A stretch of 40,963 nucleotides of DNA. Source: Pedobacter sp. ASV17. Its GTDB lineage: Bacteria > Bacteroidota > Bacteroidia > Sphingobacteriales > Sphingobacteriaceae. Below the pieces are notes generated by a model. It had not been told where the DNA came from and made no database searches. It worked only from the letters and a program-made list of their open reading frames with translations. The stretch lies in NCBI RefSeq assembly GCF_016429065.1, contig NZ_JAELTX010000041.1:1-40963 (forward strand). Direction: 5' to 3'. Of the stretch, positions 1-9,835 are shown piece by piece; position 1 is the first letter of the stretch, and every line of letters begins with the position of its first letter. The position numbers were made by a program, and so were the translations under genes.

Positions 1-1445
1 TTGGCAACCACAGCTTTAAGTTCTCTACCCGTTTCCAAAGGGCTGTTTCAGCTTCGGCTACTCGTTTAGATGATAAAAAAGAAGGAATTTCCAACCGTTT
101 ATCTTATGGCTATAAACAACGCTATTTTGCAGATGCGATTGCCACTTATTCGGGTTCTCAAAACTTTATGCCAGGCAAACGCTTTGGTTGGTTCCCGGCC
201 ATTGCTGCAGGTTGGATTGTTTCAGAAGAAAATTTCCTAAAAGGCAATAAAATCATCGATTATTTTAAAATACGTGGTTCATACGGTATTGTGGGCAATG
301 AGGCTATTGGAGCCTCCCGACGTTTTGCTTTTAACGACTACTTTACCAGAGGTGGTTCCCAATACTTTTTTGGAACTGGCTATAGCGCAGTGGCCAATAC
401 TGATCAGTTAGATTTGGCTAACCCCAACCTTACCTGGGAAAAAGCCATTAAATCAAGTGTAGGTTTTGATGCGCAGTTTCTAAAACAATCATTAAGCTTA
501 AGTGTGGATGTATTTAAGGAACATCGCAAAAATCTGTTAACGGCAGATTTGGCACCATCCATTATCGGACAGCCATTGGTAAACATTAATGCAGGTGAAG
601 CACAATACAAAGGGGTTGAAGCCAATTTGAATTACAGCAAAACCATTAACCAATTTACTTTTGGTGTACACGGAAACTATACCTATGCCAAAAGCAAGAT
701 TTTAAAACTAAATGAAGAAGCGGGCATCCCTGCTTACCAACGACAAGTAGGTTATCCTATTGGTGGCGTAGTAAGCGGCACGGGTACCGTAAGGAGATTT
801 TTGGTTTCACAAGGTTTATTCCAATCTGAAGAAGAAATTGCGGCAGCGCCAGTACAACGTTTTTCAGGAAATGTAAAACCAGGAGATATTCGTTACAAGG
901 ATATCAATGGCGATGGCGTGATCGACAATCTAGATTTTGTGAGCACTAATTATTCTGATATTCCAACCTCGTATTTTGGTTTCGGCGGATCGGTGAAATA
1001 CAAAAATTTCGATGTTAACTTCTTGTTCCATGGCGTAGCAGGCAGAACTATCCAGATCAATACACTGGTAAATGCGGGAACCTCAAACACGGGCTACATC
1101 AATCAGTTTAGTGCATACCGATGGACACAAGCTACCGCCCAGGAAGCACTTTATCCACGTTTAACCATCAACGATCGTGTAAACAATACCCAAAACTCTG
1201 ATTTTTGGCTGCGCAGTGGCGATTTTATCCGATTAAAACATGTAGAACTGGGCTATTCGCTATCTGCCAATGCGCTCAAAAAACTGAAAATTTCGCAATG
1301 CAGGTTTTACGTGACAGGATTTAACCTGCTCACTTTCGATAAGCTCAATGGATTCCCAATAGATCCTGAAATGCCTGATGCAGGTTACAATTCCTCTTAT
1401 CCAGCCTTGGCAACTTTTGCCCTAGGCCTAAACCTAAAATTTTAA
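1..1445 (+). CDS. SusC-like TonB-dependent outer-membrane receptor, C-terminal part
   Basis: The frame is open from the left edge (first full codon at base 3), so the gene begins outside the window; the ATG at 168 is internal. About 480 residues remain, which is the last half of a SusC-type beta barrel. Visible family traits are alternating aromatic barrel strands, a calcium-loop-like GDINGDGVID segment around base 905, and a terminal strand ending in LGLNLKF, with the final Phe typical of Omp85-inserted barrels. Family knowledge: SusC imports oligosaccharides across the outer membrane, powered by TonB, with SusD as lid. The susD gene starts only 4 bases after the stop, so the two are certainly co-transcribed. 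With two GH10 enzymes downstream the likely cargo is xylo-oligosaccharide; this is inferred. The plug and any carboxypeptidase-like N-terminal domain lie outside the window. Confidence 0.95.
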   Translation, partial: GNHSFKFSTRFQRAVSASATRLDDKKEGISNRLSYGYKQRYFADAIATYSGSQNFMPGKRFGWFPAIAAGWIVSEENFLKGNKIIDYFKIRGSYGIVGNEAIGASRRFAFNDYFTRGGSQYFFGTGYSAVANTDQLDLANPNLTWEKAIKSSVGFDAQFLKQSLSLSVDVFKEHRKNLLTADLAPSIIGQPLVNINAGEAQYKGVEANLNYSKTINQFTFGVHGNYTYAKSKILKLNEEAGIPAYQRQVGYPIGGVVSGTGTVRRFLVSQGLFQSEEEIAAAPVQRFSGNVKPGDIRYKDINGDGVIDNLDFVSTNYSDIPTSYFGFGGSVKYKNFDVNFLFHGVAGRTIQINTLVNAGTSNTGYINQFSAYRWTQATAQEALYPRLTINDRVNNTQNSDFWLRSGDFIRLKHVELGYSLSANALKKLKISQCRFYVTGFNLLTFDKLNGFPIDPEMPDAGYNSSYPALATFALGLNLKF

Positions 1446-1449
1446 CCAG

Positions 1450-3210
1450 ATGGCCATGAACTATACACCTATCATATCATTAAAAAAATACAGAAGCTTA
1501 TCTTCAAAAGCTTTGATGATCGCTGTGCTGGCCATGAGTTTCTCCGCCTGTAAAAAGGAATACCTACAGGACGGAAGCATTACCGATGGATCGATTACTG
1601 GCGACCAAGTTTGGGGCAACGATGCCTATGCCAGAGGCGTGCTTAACAGTGCTTATTTCAATATTCCAGAAGGATTTAGCATTGATGGCGGCGGCGGTAT
1701 GCTGGCCTCAGGTACCGATGAAGCAGTTAACTCAGGCGTGAACGCTAACTTGAGTATTTTTAACAATGGCACTTGGGGACCATTACGTACCGTTGATGAT
1801 GAATACAGCAACCTTTACGAGGGTTTGAGAAAAGTCAACCTGTTTTTAGAAAACCTGCCTAAAAGTGAAATCATTCCAACAGATGGTTTAAGTGTGCAAG
1901 ATGATAAAAGCAGGCTAGAAGGACAGGCATATTTCTTGAGAGCGTTGTTCCATTTTGAGTTGATGAAACGATATGGTGCCATTACTTTGGCCACTAGGGT
2001 TTTTAGCAGAGAAGAAAATTTGAACCTGCCAAAAAACAACTATAAAGAATGTTTGGATCAGATTATTGCCGACTGTGATAAAGCCATTGCCACCAAACTG
2101 CCTTTGTTTACCAGAGAAACAGCAACTACCGTTAATCCTTATCCTTGGCGTACGGGCGATTATGGTCGTGCCACCAAAACAGCAGCCATGGGTTTAAAAT
2201 CAAGGTTGTTGCTATATGCGGCCAGCCCACTATTTGCTACGCAAAGTGGTGTTACTTGGCAACAAGCGGCTGATGCGGCAAAGACCATAATCGACCTAAA
2301 CGTACACAGCTTACGCACCAATTACACCAACGTATTCAATTTTGGGGCTGATCCGTACAATAACGAAGTGTTGTTTGCTACCAGGGCGCAAAACCGTAAC
2401 GATATTGAACAGCAGCAAGCACCCATTAGCTATGATGGGGCTACGGGACGTACCAATCCAACACAAGAAATGATTGATGCTTTTGAAACCACCAATGGTA
2501 AGTTGGTGACTGACCCTAGCAATACTTTATACAATGCAAGCAATCCTTACGTGAACAGAGACCCACGTTTGGCCTTAACGGTTAATTATAATGGTAGGGT
2601 ATTTAAAAGCAAAGCGGTACAAACTTACGTAGGCGGAGCCGATGGCCTGAACCGAAACATTAACGCCACAAAAACAGGTTACTACATGCGCAAGTTTTTA
2701 AGCGAGTCGGCCACTTGGAACCAGCAGTCTAACACCTTGGCACGCAGACCTTGGGTGGTGATGCGTTATGCCGAGATCTTATTAAATTATGCCGAAGCAC
2801 TAAATGAAGCACAGGGCATAGTGGCCATAACCGAAGTATTAAAACAAGTGAATTTGGTAAGGGCACGTACTGGCGTAGCCATGCCCGCTTTGCAAACCAC
2901 TAACCCTACAGGTAACGGCTATGTCGTACCAACCAAAGAAGCCATTCGTGAGCGTATCCAAAACGAAAGACGCGTTGAACTCTGCTTCGAGGGACACCGT
3001 TTTTACGATGTAAGAAGATGGAAACTTGGTGAAACCTTCTTAAACAAACCCGTTACTGGCATGCGCATTACCATTGATGGTGCTGGCGTAACTACCTACA
3101 GTCGCTTTGAAGTAGAAAAGCGTTATTTCCAAGAAAAAAATTACTTATACCCATTTTCACAAAATACCATTAACCGTCAACCAGCACTGATCCAAAACAC
3201 TGGCTATTAA
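1450..3210 (+). CDS. SusD/RagB-family surface glycan-binding lipoprotein
   Basis: This is a 586-residue lipoprotein with a signal peptide and a lipobox ending at the Cys of FSACKKE, so it is predicted to be lipidated and displayed on the outer membrane. The SusD fold is supported by TPR-like helical segments, for example around ALFHFELMKRYG, and by the diagnostic C-terminal stretch with NERRVELCFEGHRFYDVRRW near residues 500-520. Family knowledge: SusD caps the SusC barrel and delivers oligosaccharides to it. An in-frame ATG six bases downstream (1456) is an alternative start; both leave the signal peptide intact. It sits 4 bases after susC and 9 bases before the GH2 gene, as expected of one operon. 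Ligand specificity cannot be read from sequence; xylan is inferred from the neighbouring GH10 genes. Confidence 0.97.
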   Translation: MAMNYTPIISLKKYRSLSSKALMIAVLAMSFSACKKEYLQDGSITDGSITGDQVWGNDAYARGVLNSAYFNIPEGFSIDGGGGMLASGTDEAVNSGVNANLSIFNNGTWGPLRTVDDEYSNLYEGLRKVNLFLENLPKSEIIPTDGLSVQDDKSRLEGQAYFLRALFHFELMKRYGAITLATRVFSREENLNLPKNNYKECLDQIIADCDKAIATKLPLFTRETATTVNPYPWRTGDYGRATKTAAMGLKSRLLLYAASPLFATQSGVTWQQAADAAKTIIDLNVHSLRTNYTNVFNFGADPYNNEVLFATRAQNRNDIEQQQAPISYDGATGRTNPTQEMIDAFETTNGKLVTDPSNTLYNASNPYVNRDPRLALTVNYNGRVFKSKAVQTYVGGADGLNRNINATKTGYYMRKFLSESATWNQQSNTLARRPWVVMRYAEILLNYAEALNEAQGIVAITEVLKQVNLVRARTGVAMPALQTTNPTGNGYVVPTKEAIRERIQNERRVELCFEGHRFYDVRRWKLGETFLNKPVTGMRITIDGAGVTTYSRFEVEKRYFQEKNYLYPFSQNTINRQPALIQNTGY

Positions 3211-3219
3211 AATTTAATT

Positions 3220-5040
3220 ATGATTAAGCGAACAAAATACTTACTACTGCTATTACTTTCCGTTACATTTTTATCGGCTAATGCCCAGTTGGTGCAAAAT
3301 ATCTTTGGCCGTAAACACTTGAGCTTAAACGGTAGATGGAACTATATCATCGACCCTTACGAAATGGGTTACTATGATTACAGACACGAGCCATTTGATC
3401 AATCAAAATCAGGAAAAGGTGGGTTTTATGATGACCGAAAACAAATCAATAAATCGGAATTGATCGAATACAATTTTGATTTATCACCAACCCTAAAAAT
3501 ACCTGGAGATTGGAACTCGCAAGTGGAGAAACTGGAGCTTTACGAAGGAACCATTTGGCTAAGAAATAAGTTTCAAGCTGATCCGGTAGCAGGAAAGAAA
3601 TACATCCTTTACTTTGGTGCGGTTAATTACGAAGCACACGTGTATTTAAATGGCAAAAAGCTGGGGATACATAAAGGTGGTTTTACACCATTTCAATTTG
3701 AAGTAAGCGGTCAACTGAAACAAGGTGAGAACTTTGTGGTGGTAAAAGTGGATAACACCCGTAAACAGGACGAAATACCAACCGTAAATACCGACTGGTG
3801 GAATTATGGCGGGATTACCCGTGATGTGCTTTTGGCAGAATTACCCAGCAATTACATCCAAGATTACAAAATCCAACTGGGCCGCTCAAATGCAAAGGAA
3901 ATTGAAGGCTATGTGAAGTTGAGCGAAGCCTCGGCAGGACAATCGGTAGAAGTGAATATTCCAGAAGCTGGATTAAAAACAACGGTAAAAACCGATGCCA
4001 ACGGTGTGGCCAAAGTAAGCATTCCCGTAAAGAAATTAAACTTGTGGAGTCCCGAAAGCCCAAAGCTTTATCAGGTATTGATCAGTTCGGCTACCGATAA
4101 AGTAGAAGAAAAAATCGGTTTCAGAACCATTGAAACTCGTGGACAGGACATTTTGTTAAATGGAAAATCAATCTTTTTAAGAGGTATTTCCCTTCATGAT
4201 GAAAATCCATTGGTACAAGGTAGGTTGCGTGGACAAGGTGATATGCGTATGATGTTGCAGTGGGCAAAAGAGCTGAACTGTAACTATGTAAGATTGGCCC
4301 ACTATCCGCATAATGAAGAAATGAACCGTTTGGCCGACGAAATGGGTTTATTGGTTTGGGCAGAAGTACCCGTGTATTGGACCATTTCTTGGGAAAATCA
4401 AGATACTTACAACAATGCACAACAACAGCTAACCGATTTAATTGAACGTGACAAAAACAGAGCTGCGGTAATTATTTGGTCGATAGGAAACGAAACACCA
4501 CTGAGCGAACCACGCTTTAAGTTCATGAGCAAGCTGGCCGATAAGGTGCGTGAGTTGGATAACACTCGTTTGGTAGGGGCAGCGTTGGAAGTACACCGTA
4601 AAGGTTACGACGTGATTGTAGATGATCCACTAGGAGAGAAGCTAGATTTAGTAAGTTTCAACCAGTACGGCGGTTGGTATTGGGAAGTACCAAAAGAACT
4701 ACCTAAATACAAGTTCAAAATTAAATACAACAAACCTGTGATCATTACCGAAGTGGGCGGAGATGCCTTGGCGGGATATCATGGCGATGAAGACACCCGT
4801 TGGACAGAAGAGTTCCAAGAATCATTGTACAAGTACCAAATTCCTTTCATGAATACCATGAGCGGTTTGCGTGGCATGACCCCTTGGATTTTGACCGATT
4901 TTCGTTCACCTCGCAGACAGCATCCTTTCTTCCAAGATTTTTGGAACAGGAAAGGTTTGATTTCTGAAACTGGAAAGAAAAAGAAAGCATTTTGGGTGCT
5001 GAAAGATTTTTACGATCAAACACAAGCAAAATTTAAATAG
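3220..5040 (+). CDS. Glycoside hydrolase family 2 enzyme (beta-glucuronidase/beta-galactosidase-like)
   Basis: The 606-residue protein has a Sec signal peptide (cleavage after SANAQ) and the GH2 order: a sugar-binding jelly roll (about 30-215), an immunoglobulin-like domain (about 220-310) and a TIM barrel (about 315-600). The proposed acid/base is Glu425 in WSIGNET and the nucleophile Glu511 in ITEVGGDA, both at the positions used by retaining GH2 enzymes. The length and the ERDKN...IIWSIGNE segment resemble the beta-glucuronidase branch more than the large LacZ branch. No lipobox is seen, so a periplasmic location is likely. In a xylan locus it might remove a side-chain sugar from imported oligosaccharides, but substrate cannot be settled by reading. 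It lies 9 bases after susD in the same transcript. Confidence 0.92.
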   Translation: MIKRTKYLLLLLLSVTFLSANAQLVQNIFGRKHLSLNGRWNYIIDPYEMGYYDYRHEPFDQSKSGKGGFYDDRKQINKSELIEYNFDLSPTLKIPGDWNSQVEKLELYEGTIWLRNKFQADPVAGKKYILYFGAVNYEAHVYLNGKKLGIHKGGFTPFQFEVSGQLKQGENFVVVKVDNTRKQDEIPTVNTDWWNYGGITRDVLLAELPSNYIQDYKIQLGRSNAKEIEGYVKLSEASAGQSVEVNIPEAGLKTTVKTDANGVAKVSIPVKKLNLWSPESPKLYQVLISSATDKVEEKIGFRTIETRGQDILLNGKSIFLRGISLHDENPLVQGRLRGQGDMRMMLQWAKELNCNYVRLAHYPHNEEMNRLADEMGLLVWAEVPVYWTISWENQDTYNNAQQQLTDLIERDKNRAAVIIWSIGNETPLSEPRFKFMSKLADKVRELDNTRLVGAALEVHRKGYDVIVDDPLGEKLDLVSFNQYGGWYWEVPKELPKYKFKIKYNKPVIITEVGGDALAGYHGDEDTRWTEEFQESLYKYQIPFMNTMSGLRGMTPWILTDFRSPRRQHPFFQDFWNRKGLISETGKKKKAFWVLKDFYDQTQAKFK

Positions 5041-5109
5041 AGGAGTTGGGGACTGGAATTGATAATCTGGTTCTCCATGCTCAATATTCAAATCTCAATA
5101 CTAAATAAA

Positions 5110-6186
5110 ATGAAAATGCATAGCATATTATTATTGGCACTCGGATTAATTTTCGGAGGTTGCTTAAAAGGACAGGAAGATCCTGTATTTCCGTCTCCAG
5201 AACTAACCATTCCTATTGACGAGAGCGTAACCTTACAAAAAGCATTGCCCTTTAAGTTTGGTGCGGCGGTAAATAACAGCTTACTAAGATCAAAGGCGGC
5301 TTACCGCGATGTGGTGATCAAGGAATTTAACAGCCTTACGGCAGAAAATGCCATGAAATTTTCCCAGTTACACCCTTCGGAAAACACTTATACTTGGACA
5401 GAAGCAGACTATCTGGTTGATTTTGCGCAGCAAAACGGTAAGCGAGTTCACGGTCATACGCTGATCTGGTACAAAAACCCACCAAATTGGGTGTTGAACT
5501 ACCAAGGAGACGCTGCGGCTTGGGATAAATTACTGAAAGATCATATCCAAACCGTGGTAACACGTTACAAAGGCAAGGTAACCTCATGGGATGTGGTAAA
5601 CGAAGCTGTAGCAGAAAATGGAACCTTGAGAGATTGTATCTGGTTGCAAAAACTAGGGCCAGAGTACATCGATAAAAGTTTTATCTATGCCCATCAGGCC
5701 GATCCAGACGCCTTGTTGTTCTACAATGATTATGGTCATGAATTTGGACCAACCAAACGTACGGCCATCCTTAACCTTGTTGCAGGCCTGCAACAAAAAG
5801 GGGTGCCCATCCATGGTATCGGAATGCAAATGCACACCCGCTACACGCAATCAAACGCCAATATCGCCGCTGCGATCAATACCGCAGCCGCTACAGGTTT
5901 AAAAGTTCACATTGCCGAATTGGATATTGCCATGAATCCCGACAATATTCAAGATTTAACCTACAGTGCAGGTTTGGCCGAGCAGCAAAAAGCAAAATAC
6001 GAATACATTGTACGTACCTACAATGCCATCCCTAAAAACCAACAGTTTGGCATTACCACTTGGAACGTTGGTGACGCGGATACCTGGATCAGGGGCGAGT
6101 ACAACCGACCGGATTGGCCACTACCTTTTGATGATAATTACAAAAGAAAAGCAGCTTATCAAGGCATTTTGGATGGTGTAAAGTAA
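5110..6186 (+). CDS. GH10 endo-beta-1,4-xylanase, lipoprotein (first of two)
   Basis: A 358-residue GH10 enzyme. The start is taken as the ATG at 5110, because it gives a clean lipoprotein signal with a lipobox ending FGGC; the frame extends upstream to a TTG at 5059, but that leader does not look like a signal peptide. The family motifs are HGHTLIWY, WDVVNEA with acid/base Glu165, and HIAELDI with nucleophile Glu270, followed by the Trp-rich TTWNVGDADTW end of the barrel. Family knowledge: GH10 retaining enzymes cut internal beta-1,4 bonds in xylan and tolerate side-chain decoration. The lipid anchor suggests surface display, making the fragments that SusC/D would import. No carbohydrate-binding module is visible; this is a single catalytic domain of typical length. 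Confidence 0.96.
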   Translation: MKMHSILLLALGLIFGGCLKGQEDPVFPSPELTIPIDESVTLQKALPFKFGAAVNNSLLRSKAAYRDVVIKEFNSLTAENAMKFSQLHPSENTYTWTEADYLVDFAQQNGKRVHGHTLIWYKNPPNWVLNYQGDAAAWDKLLKDHIQTVVTRYKGKVTSWDVVNEAVAENGTLRDCIWLQKLGPEYIDKSFIYAHQADPDALLFYNDYGHEFGPTKRTAILNLVAGLQQKGVPIHGIGMQMHTRYTQSNANIAAAINTAAATGLKVHIAELDIAMNPDNIQDLTYSAGLAEQQKAKYEYIVRTYNAIPKNQQFGITTWNVGDADTWIRGEYNRPDWPLPFDDNYKRKAAYQGILDGVK

Positions 6187-6193
6187 AATCAAT

Positions 6194-8674
6194 ATGAAGA
6201 AAACCATACTCTTAATCATATGTGCTTTGGCTACCATTAGTACAGCCTTTGCACAATTTACTTCCGATAACATTGTGGTTTATCGTTTTGGCGATGGCAG
6301 CCCTTTGGTAAACGGAGGTAGGGTTCCTGTATTTATTGATGAATATAATCCTTCAACAGGAGAAAAAGTGCGAACCATTGTCGTTTCAAGGACGGCTAAT
6401 GGAAGCAATTATGGCTTGGAAGGTTTGGGCTTAACCGCTGGTGGAGCTTATGAAACGGAAGGTTTTCCAGCTTTATCCCGAGATGGCGAAATCCTATCCA
6501 TTATTGGACGTCATCCGAGCATAGCCAATAATTTTGTCGTTGCTACCATTAACGGTGCAGGTGCTATTAATGCCAATACCCTTATTGTAGATGATATAGG
6601 TGCACCACGTTCAGCAGTAGCCGAAGGCACAGCCATTTATTATAATGGTTATCAAAACGGAGTGTGGTATAAAACCTTGGGTACTACCAATGCAGGGGTA
6701 AGAGTTTCAGCAGGACAAGCGGCACCTCGTGTATTGTCTATTGGCGAAACTATTTTTGGAACTAGCGATGGCCTGCGCATATTTGCACCTATAGGCGGAA
6801 GCTCGCAACCTGTATTGGCCAATGCTTTTCCTTTACCGACTACTTTGGCCAATTTTGCTACCACACCTAATTTCCCTTCTACCGCTAGGCCATTCAACGT
6901 ACACCAAGCCATTGCTATAAAAGCCTATGGACGTACCATTGTGTACCTAATTGATGATGGAAATGCCACAAGTACCGCACCAGTTATCAGAAAATACCGC
7001 ACCAATGCAGGTGGTACCGATTGGCTATCATTAGGCAGTGTAAATGCGCCAGCCTATACTAAAAACTTGGCGGCAAAATTTGATGCCAAAGGCGTGAAGC
7101 TTTATTTCACCACTTTAGGAACGCCTGGCACTCAAAATTCGCAATTGTATTTGCTAAATGATGATTTTAACGATGATAATGACGATACCAAACAATTAAC
7201 GGGAACGCCAACGCTCATTGCTACAGCTCCAGCCAATACTTCTTTCAGAGGGGTAACCTTGGTTCCCGGGTATCGTAAAGCACCGTCGGCATTAGAGGCA
7301 AGTGTAATTTCCTTAACCGAAGTAAGGTTAAAATGGATGGATAATTCAACCACCGAAAGTGGTTACGAAATTGAACGTTCTATCGATGGTGTCAATTTTA
7401 GTTGGTTAGCTACTACCGCCGCAAACGCCATTCAATATGTAGACAATACCATTACCGCAGGCTCCACTTATTACTATCGAATACGCGGCATAGAAGGAAG
7501 CACCCGTACCATTTACACCAATCCGGCAAAAGCTGAACTCGGTGCAGGAATGATTACTGATCTTAACTTTAGCAGCGTTACGGTATACGAAAATCAAGAC
7601 CCTGGCACATTGGTAGGAACACTTTCGGTGTTACCAGCCAATACCGTAAATGTAGTTTACACGCTTGTAGCTGGAAACGGTGATACCGATAATGCAAAGT
7701 TCAGAATTGTAGGTGATAAACTGCAAAACAATGTCAAACTAGATTATGAAGCCCAAGCTACTTATCAAGTAAGGATAAGAGCAACCTCACCTTCAAATTT
7801 CATTTATGAAGAAACTTTTACCATCACCATTAACGATGTGAACGAAGCGCCAACCCTGACTGCTATTGGAGATAAATTTGTATGTGTTGGCACTGATGAA
7901 CATGTTATTCAATTGAGTGGAATTACTCCAGGACCCGAAACAGCGCAAACTTTAACGGCAACGATTAGTTCCAATCAAGCGGCATTTTTTCAAAGCCTAC
8001 AAATAAACTTGTTGGCTGGCGGAAATGGAGAAATACGCTATCGTTTAAATGCCAACGCTGTAGGTGAACCTCAAATTACCGTAACCCTTAAGGACAATGG
8101 TGGTACAGCCAACGGCGGGGTTGATACCTATACAGAAACTTTCAAATTGAAGGTTTACGAATATCCAACCGCAACCATCAGCTCAGATAAAGGCACTAGT
8201 GTGGATAAAGGTACCACCGTAAGGCTTACCGCAACAGGTGGTAGCACCTATCAATGGGAAAGCAATGGTAGTATCATTGGTGTCACCAATACGGCAACCA
8301 TTACCGTAAGGCCTCAAGCAAATACCACTTACAAAGTGACCGTACAAAATGAAGGAGCCTGCGCCAGCGTAGCTGAGTTTACTTTAAATGTGAATGATAA
8401 TTACAACATCGTTACCGCTGCTAATCTGGTTTCGCCAAATGGCGATGGAGTAAACGATTTCTGGGTCATCAAAAACATCGATATGTATCCAGAAAGCGTA
8501 GTGAAAGTATTTGACAAGACAGGCCGAGTAATCTTTACCAAAAAAGGTTACCAAAATGACTGGGACGGTAGGGTAGCAGGTTCGTCTTTAAAAGAAGATA
8601 CCTATTACTACATTATTGATTTTGGAGCTGGCTTGCCTAAAAAGAAAGGGGCGCTAACCATGATGAACAATTAA
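6194..8674 (+). CDS. Large T9SS type B (CHU_C) surface protein with N-terminal propeller-like module
   Basis: An 826-residue secreted protein (signal peptide ending STAFAQ). The N-terminal module, about residues 20-355, is rich in Gly and short beta strands and is clearly homologous to the same region of the protein at 9836-11437; a beta propeller is my guess. It is followed by a fibronectin-III-like domain (365-450), a cadherin-like repeat ending DVNEAPTL (455-550), a further beta-rich domain (550-655), an Ig/PKD-like domain (660-735) and a gliding-motility-type C-terminal domain (740-826) with SPNGDGVNDFW, VKVFDKTGRVIF and DWDGR. Family knowledge: this ending is the type B sorting signal of SprB-like adhesins, which need a PorP/SprF partner; such a gene follows directly. 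It starts 7 bases after the xylanase gene, so it belongs to the utilisation operon. A glycan-binding role is inferred; no catalytic motif was recognised. Confidence 0.85.
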   Translation: MKKTILLIICALATISTAFAQFTSDNIVVYRFGDGSPLVNGGRVPVFIDEYNPSTGEKVRTIVVSRTANGSNYGLEGLGLTAGGAYETEGFPALSRDGEILSIIGRHPSIANNFVVATINGAGAINANTLIVDDIGAPRSAVAEGTAIYYNGYQNGVWYKTLGTTNAGVRVSAGQAAPRVLSIGETIFGTSDGLRIFAPIGGSSQPVLANAFPLPTTLANFATTPNFPSTARPFNVHQAIAIKAYGRTIVYLIDDGNATSTAPVIRKYRTNAGGTDWLSLGSVNAPAYTKNLAAKFDAKGVKLYFTTLGTPGTQNSQLYLLNDDFNDDNDDTKQLTGTPTLIATAPANTSFRGVTLVPGYRKAPSALEASVISLTEVRLKWMDNSTTESGYEIERSIDGVNFSWLATTAANAIQYVDNTITAGSTYYYRIRGIEGSTRTIYTNPAKAELGAGMITDLNFSSVTVYENQDPGTLVGTLSVLPANTVNVVYTLVAGNGDTDNAKFRIVGDKLQNNVKLDYEAQATYQVRIRATSPSNFIYEETFTITINDVNEAPTLTAIGDKFVCVGTDEHVIQLSGITPGPETAQTLTATISSNQAAFFQSLQINLLAGGNGEIRYRLNANAVGEPQITVTLKDNGGTANGGVDTYTETFKLKVYEYPTATISSDKGTSVDKGTTVRLTATGGSTYQWESNGSIIGVTNTATITVRPQANTTYKVTVQNEGACASVAEFTLNVNDNYNIVTAANLVSPNGDGVNDFWVIKNIDMYPESVVKVFDKTGRVIFTKKGYQNDWDGRVAGSSLKEDTYYYIIDFGAGLPKKKGALTMMNN

Positions 8675-8764
8675 TCTCAATAAGTAAAAAGGTAAAGTCA
8701 AAAAGAAAAAGCTAACCCCAATTATTTAGAAAAGGAAGATTTAGCGAAAATTAAAATTACTCGA

Positions 8765-9658
8765 ATGAAAGTAAATATAAATATCAAATACCTGTTTGTG
8801 CTCTTCGGGCTGGTCAATATCAATACCGCTTTGGCTCAGTTAAGTCCAATGGGAAATATGTACTTCAATAACCAATATTTGGGTAACCCAGCCATGGCAG
8901 GAGCTACAGAAAAAGTAAACCTCAATTTATTGTTCCGTAAGCAATTTAACGAAGTGCCCAATGCACCAATCTATCAAATGTTTACAGGCGAGTTTGCGTA
9001 TACAGATCGAGCTGCGGTAGGCTTAAATGTAGACCTTTCCAAAAGCGGTTTGATCAACTATACCCGCATCATGGGCACCTACGCCTATCATTTACCGGTG
9101 AGTAATACAGGTAAGTTGCATTTTGGCGTATCCGTTGGCGTTGCCAGAGAGTCCATTAATAGTGCAGATATCACTGCGGAAAACTATGACCCCGTAGTGA
9201 ACCGCTTTAACGACAAGGGCTACAGGTTAGATGGCGATTTTGGAGTCGCTTTTACAGATGAAAAACTGAATGTACAAGCAACGTGGCTTAATTTGCATAA
9301 CCAATTAAATACCGACCCCAACTTTGTGGCGGGCATTAACTACGCCACCTTTTTCACGGCCGCCTCTTACAAGATTCCCGCTAGTAAAGATTTGACGGTT
9401 GAACCTAAAGTGGTTTACCGTGGGATAAAAGGCATGGACAATATTATTGAGGGTGGATTGGGGTTCTCTTACCAACAGAAGTTTAATCTCTTTGGTTTGT
9501 ATCACAGCACTAACAATGCTACCGTAGGCTTGGGTTTCAAGTACGATCAATTTAACATCAGTGGCATATACAGCATCGGACCATCAGCCATCCGCTCTTT
9601 TACAGGCGGCGACTTTGAAATAGGTCTAGGATGGACTTTAAAAACGAAAGCTAAATGA
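8765..9658 (+). CDS. PorP/SprF-family T9SS outer-membrane protein
   Basis: A 297-residue protein with a signal peptide (cleavage after ALAQ) followed directly by the family hallmark PMGNMYFNNQYLGNPAMAG, then by amphipathic beta strands through to the C terminus, as in an outer-membrane barrel. Family knowledge: SprF, encoded next to the adhesin SprB in Flavobacterium, is needed for export or anchoring of that type B substrate; PorP belongs to the same family. Here the gene follows the type B protein at 6194-8674 after 90 bases, so it is probably that protein's dedicated partner and not the general PorP of the machine. No terminator is seen between the two genes. The core T9SS genes are not in this window. 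Confidence 0.93.
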   Translation: MKVNINIKYLFVLFGLVNINTALAQLSPMGNMYFNNQYLGNPAMAGATEKVNLNLLFRKQFNEVPNAPIYQMFTGEFAYTDRAAVGLNVDLSKSGLINYTRIMGTYAYHLPVSNTGKLHFGVSVGVARESINSADITAENYDPVVNRFNDKGYRLDGDFGVAFTDEKLNVQATWLNLHNQLNTDPNFVAGINYATFFTAASYKIPASKDLTVEPKVVYRGIKGMDNIIEGGLGFSYQQKFNLFGLYHSTNNATVGLGFKYDQFNISGIYSIGPSAIRSFTGGDFEIGLGWTLKTKAK

Positions 9659-9835
9659 GGTAGTGTGTCAATGGGATGATAAGATAATTAATAAATAGCA
9701 ACCACTAACATAAGCACGTGACCATTATCAAATCATCGAATTAACCAATGATCAAATTAAATCAACTAATCCCTAACCACTAGTACCTGATCCCTAATTA
9801 ACTAAACAACCAACCAAAAAACCAGCGAATAGCGT

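Noticed and set aside
5059..5109. Upstream TTG start for the first GH10 gene
   Set aside because: It would put 17 residues before a good lipoprotein signal peptide; the ATG at 5110 is better.
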